Shown here one piece after another: positions 60,734 to 64,000 of a stretch of 64,000 nt of DNA; position 1 is the stretch's first letter, and every line of letters begins with the position of its first letter. The notes beneath the pieces are model-generated. The model saw only the letters and a program-made list of their open reading frames with translations. It had not been told where the DNA came from and did not search any database. Location: positions 3,224,001 through 3,288,000 of the forward strand of contig JANTQA010000072.1 of NCBI GenBank assembly GCA_027625915.1, in the 5' to 3' direction. The DNA comes from Anaeramoeba flamelloides. Lineage: Eukaryota; Metamonada; Anaeramoebidae. Position numbers and translations under genes: made by a program.

Positions 60734-61219
60734 CTAAAAATATGAGATTGCAAACTTTCAATTTTTGCTAAAAAATAACTAAATTTCATTAATTTTGGAA
60801 CGCCTTTTATTAACACAGAATACATATCTTTAAAAATAACTCTTCAAAGTTCAAGACAAATTATTTTTAAAAAATATTTTGAGATTTTTTTTTTTATTAT
60901 TCATTTTGATAACAAGGGGTTCAAAGAATAATTCCTAATATCTACAAAATTGATGGTTCGACTAAATGTCTGATACAGGTATTGGAACAAGAAATGAAGA
61001 AAAAATTTTCTTGTTAACTCATTTTCAACCAATGTTGCAAGTTTTATTGAAGCAATATAATATATACTATGTTCATGATCCTGTATTCTTATCCAAATAA
61101 ATTTGTCAATTTTTGATCCGATCATATTTTCTAATTTATACAATGTTTTTTATTTTTTAATTTTTTTTTTTTCTGTTTTTCTTGGTTTTTTAAAAACCAA
61201 TTTAAAAAAAAAAACGTTT
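60734..61219. other. Intergenic, AT-rich
   Basis: The minus-strand frame 60901-61143 (MYKLENMIGSKIDKFIWIRIQ...) is 80 residues with no motif. It is not called, but its codons are slightly better than background. Confidence 0.35.
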
Positions 61220-61835
61220 CAAACTCTAAATTAATTTTTAGAAATATGTGGACTTGTAATTTCATTTCTGATGAATATATAATAAACTCTTTTTCAGTCA
61301 AAGGAACTCCAATTTTATTATGGAAATAGAAAATATTCTATCGGTTTAATTGATTATTCTTCTCAAAATAAATTTCCAATTTTTAAATCAAAATCATTTT
61401 TGTAAATTACGATTTTTGCTTTTTTTTTTTTTTATAAATATTTTTTTTTCTTCTTTTTCTTTTTTTTTTTTAAAATAGATTTGAAAAAACAATGTTCTAA
61501 ACACCAAATTAACAAACAGAAAAGTGATCCGTTGTATTTTCTTTTAAAATGTTTATATTTACGACTCAAAAATAATTGTCAACAATATAATTTTTCAAAA
61601 GAAATCGGGAATTTTGCACGAGATATTCCTTTGAAATTGGCCCAAAATTTTACTAAAAAATTTTTTTTTTAAATTTAGGGTTTACTAAGGTAATTCTTTT
61701 ATTATTATCAGCCCTAATATGAAGTTTATTATTTCTCTCATTTCTAAATAATCTTAGTTTGGTTGATTCTTAAAATAATGGAATTTTTCGTTTTTTGGTG
61801 GGCCTTCTTTGAGCAAAATAAAGTTTATTTCTTGA
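61220..61835. repeat. Long dispersed repeat, copy 2, retaining a 63-residue frame
   Basis: Relative of 44150-44770. It contains a plus-strand frame at 61481-61672 with YFLLKCLYLRLKNNCQQY and NFSKEIGNFARDIPLKL, which looks more protein-like than other intergenic frames. It lies after an AAATAG acceptor-like site. It could be an exon of an unrecognised gene, or part of a decayed transposon. Confidence 0.5.
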
Positions 61836-63258
61836 TCTTCTTCTTCTCAGACCCCGTATCTCTTTATAAAAACCCCAATTCAAAAATTTTAACACACCAA
61901 AATTTAATTTTTGAAAAAGAAAACCACATTTAATAAATTTTCAAAGAAACACCAAATTAGAACCATTCACTAATTAAAATGTTAACACTTTTTTATATAT
62001 TAAAAAACTTACAAAAAATACCCACAAAAAATATCAATAATAATAAATTCAGAGTGTGTTAAAAATTTTAGAGAGAGAAAAACAAAAAAATTACATTGAA
62101 AAATTTGTTTAAATTCTATCAAGGGATATTAACCAATCAAATGGTTAGATAACATTGAGTGATTTTATTTGAGTTCTTCTTATTTTATAGAACTTGGTGA
62201 AAACTTAATATCAATTGTTGAAAATAAATATTTCGATTGAAAGAAAAAGGTTACTTAATCCAAAAAATAAAATGTAAGTAAAAAACTAAAAAACAATTAA
62301 ATGATTTTCATATTTTTGAAAAATCAAAATATTTCCAAATTGAAATAAATTGTATTATTGTGATTCTGTTAATTGCTTTTACAATGTGGAAGTTTATGAA
62401 TTTTAGTTTTATTATAATTAATCGGAAAACTAATCCATCAAAAATATCATTTACAGGATTGAACTTGACCACAGAGAAGCGTAAATAAAAATAAATTACA
62501 ATCGGGGGCAAACTATAATATTATTCTTGATTTGTATATCCCTAAAAATCGGATGTTAGTGAAATATTACTATATTTTGTAATCTTCAATTAAAAATGAT
62601 CTTTGTATTAGTAAAAACCCCAGCGAATTTCAGAAAAAACATGAACTTCGCAACAAATTTGAACGTTGTGCTATCAATTTCCAGATAGAAAAGTTGTACA
62701 ATATCTTACTTAAATTTCTCATGAAATGTAGACTAGTTGTTAAAAAATTCACTTTTTTTAAAAAAAATAAAAAATTATAGAATATTTTATTTGTACAAAT
62801 AATTTTCACATTTTGGAAATATAATCAAAATAAAACTATTTCTTTGAATAGGAAACAAAACTAATCAGTCTTTGTGTTTCTGTGATAATCCCATAGATCT
62901 TGAAATTAAAAAGTTTTTAAAAATAGTTACTTTTAGGTTGTTCTAAATAGGTGTTTTTTCAAAAAATATTGATATTTTGAATTTCTATTTTTAGATTTGG
63001 AAAAGGATTTAAAAAAATTCTTCATTAATGAAAATTTTTTATTACGATTTTTTCTAAAAAATGTAAATGTTTGTTATTCAATTACATTTTTTCAAAGATT
63101 TTTTTTGGCTGACTGAACTAGTTATATTTGAATAATAAATGTAAAAAAGTTCGCTTGATTATTACATTCTATGACTCCTATTTTTCTTTAACTGGTAAAT
63201 ATTATAAGAAAGAGATTTGGATTTGTTTTTCTATTTATTTGTTTGGCACTTTTCTGTG

Positions 63259-63296
<38 letters not shown>

Positions 63297-64000
63297 GAAT
63301 GAGTGAATGAACGAGAAGTCCTAAATGAAGGAATTTAGTTTAATTAAAAGAGATGATCTGTGAATACCCTCCCATTCAAATTTCAAATACGGTATAAATT
63401 AAATTATCATAATTAAAATGTTATCTCCAAGTTTAATTAGGGGGCTTTATGAATTTCTAAAAATAATATTTTTCAATGTTTTTTTTTTTCAAATTCTAGG
63501 CTTTATTTAACAATTATCAAAATATTTTGGAACTTGAATTGTAATTTTTCATTTTTTGATGGAAAATGGGAGTGATATAATGTTTTAATAATTCTTCAAT
63601 AATCCAAGTTGGTGGTACGATCTTCATATATTAAGAAAGATCTAATTAGGTGAGAGTTTCTCTAATCTTTCTTGTTGGAAATAATTCTAATCAACTGGGA
63701 CTATTTTGAGATTAAATATTTTAAAACAGATATCACATTTTGATTCTTTTTTGAAAATAAAATCAAATAATTCTTTTTTTGATTCCCAAGAATAAAATAT
63801 TCTTTTTTTTCTTCCAATGATAAGTCTAGACTTATTTCTTGTTTACATTCAATTTTTTAAAGAATCACATCATTCTCAAAATTTAATCAGTAATAAATTA
63901 TTTTTTTTCATTTATTTAAGAATCAAAGAGAATTTAATATATCTCAAAGAAATATATATATGAGGTTTTTTTTCTCGAGATTTTAGTTTTCATCATCTTT
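61836..64000. other. Right-hand AT-rich intergenic region
   Basis: No gene is supported. About 61850-62000 resembles 890-1060, and 62060-62230 is an inverted match to parts of 7735-8185. The (AT)n run at 63263-63293 is the only simple repeat of note. Near 63600 onwards the sequence is ordinary AT-rich DNA. Confidence 0.4.
63263..63293. repeat. (AT)n microsatellite
   Basis: About 15 AT units in intergenic DNA. Confidence 0.9.

Noticed and set aside
1-64000. tRNA genes, rRNA genes and CRISPR arrays
   Set aside because: I looked for B-box-like GGTTCRA motifs in a folding context, conserved rRNA cores and regularly spaced repeats, and found none that held up.

Overview
This window is very AT-rich nuclear DNA from a microbial eukaryote. 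It is full of A and T homopolymer runs. The clear genes use the standard code, stop at TAA or TGA, and carry GT-AG introns. A PSTAIRE-type cyclin-dependent kinase, replication factor C subunit 3, a NAC beta subunit, a polytopic transmembrane calpain and a fused RCC1/BTB protein all point to a protist. The composition and the RCC1-BTB protein style resemble Anaeramoeba (Metamonada), but that assignment is an impression and was not tested.

Layout. Minus-strand genes fill the first two thirds. They are NAC beta/BTF3 (3.7-4.3 kb), a lysine/asparagine-rich coiled-coil protein (10.6-11.8 kb), a six-exon DEK1-like calpain spanning 13 kb (15.9-29.0 kb), a doubtful small spliced gene (33.9-34.1 kb) and an RRM protein with an RS-like region (40.2-42.2 kb). 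After 46 kb the genes run on the plus strand: RCC1-BTB (46.5-48.3 kb), a four-exon CDK5/Pho85-like kinase (51.8-55.5 kb), an unidentified spliced gene (55.8-56.5 kb) and two-exon RFC3 (58.8-60.1 kb). No tRNA, rRNA or CRISPR was seen. The genes look like unrelated housekeeping and signalling functions, not a cluster with one job.

The space between genes is dominated by short non-autonomous DNA transposons and foldback elements. One family has TTAA target-site duplications and ends GGGTCAAGT...GACCC. It occurs four times, and one locus is a three-deep nest in which a second TTAA family sits inside a copy that itself sits inside another copy. A 195-bp, almost fully palindromic, TA-flanked MITE occurs three times. 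At 5.0-5.9 kb two TA-flanked inverted-repeat elements interlock instead of nesting. At 12.8-13.6 kb there is a 172-bp inverted repeat whose arms look identical. Several large introns owe much of their length to such elements.

The most notable gene is the calpain. It is a DEK1-type protein of about 2220 residues with an unusual alternating KKTE...GW repeat domain between the membrane region and the protease.
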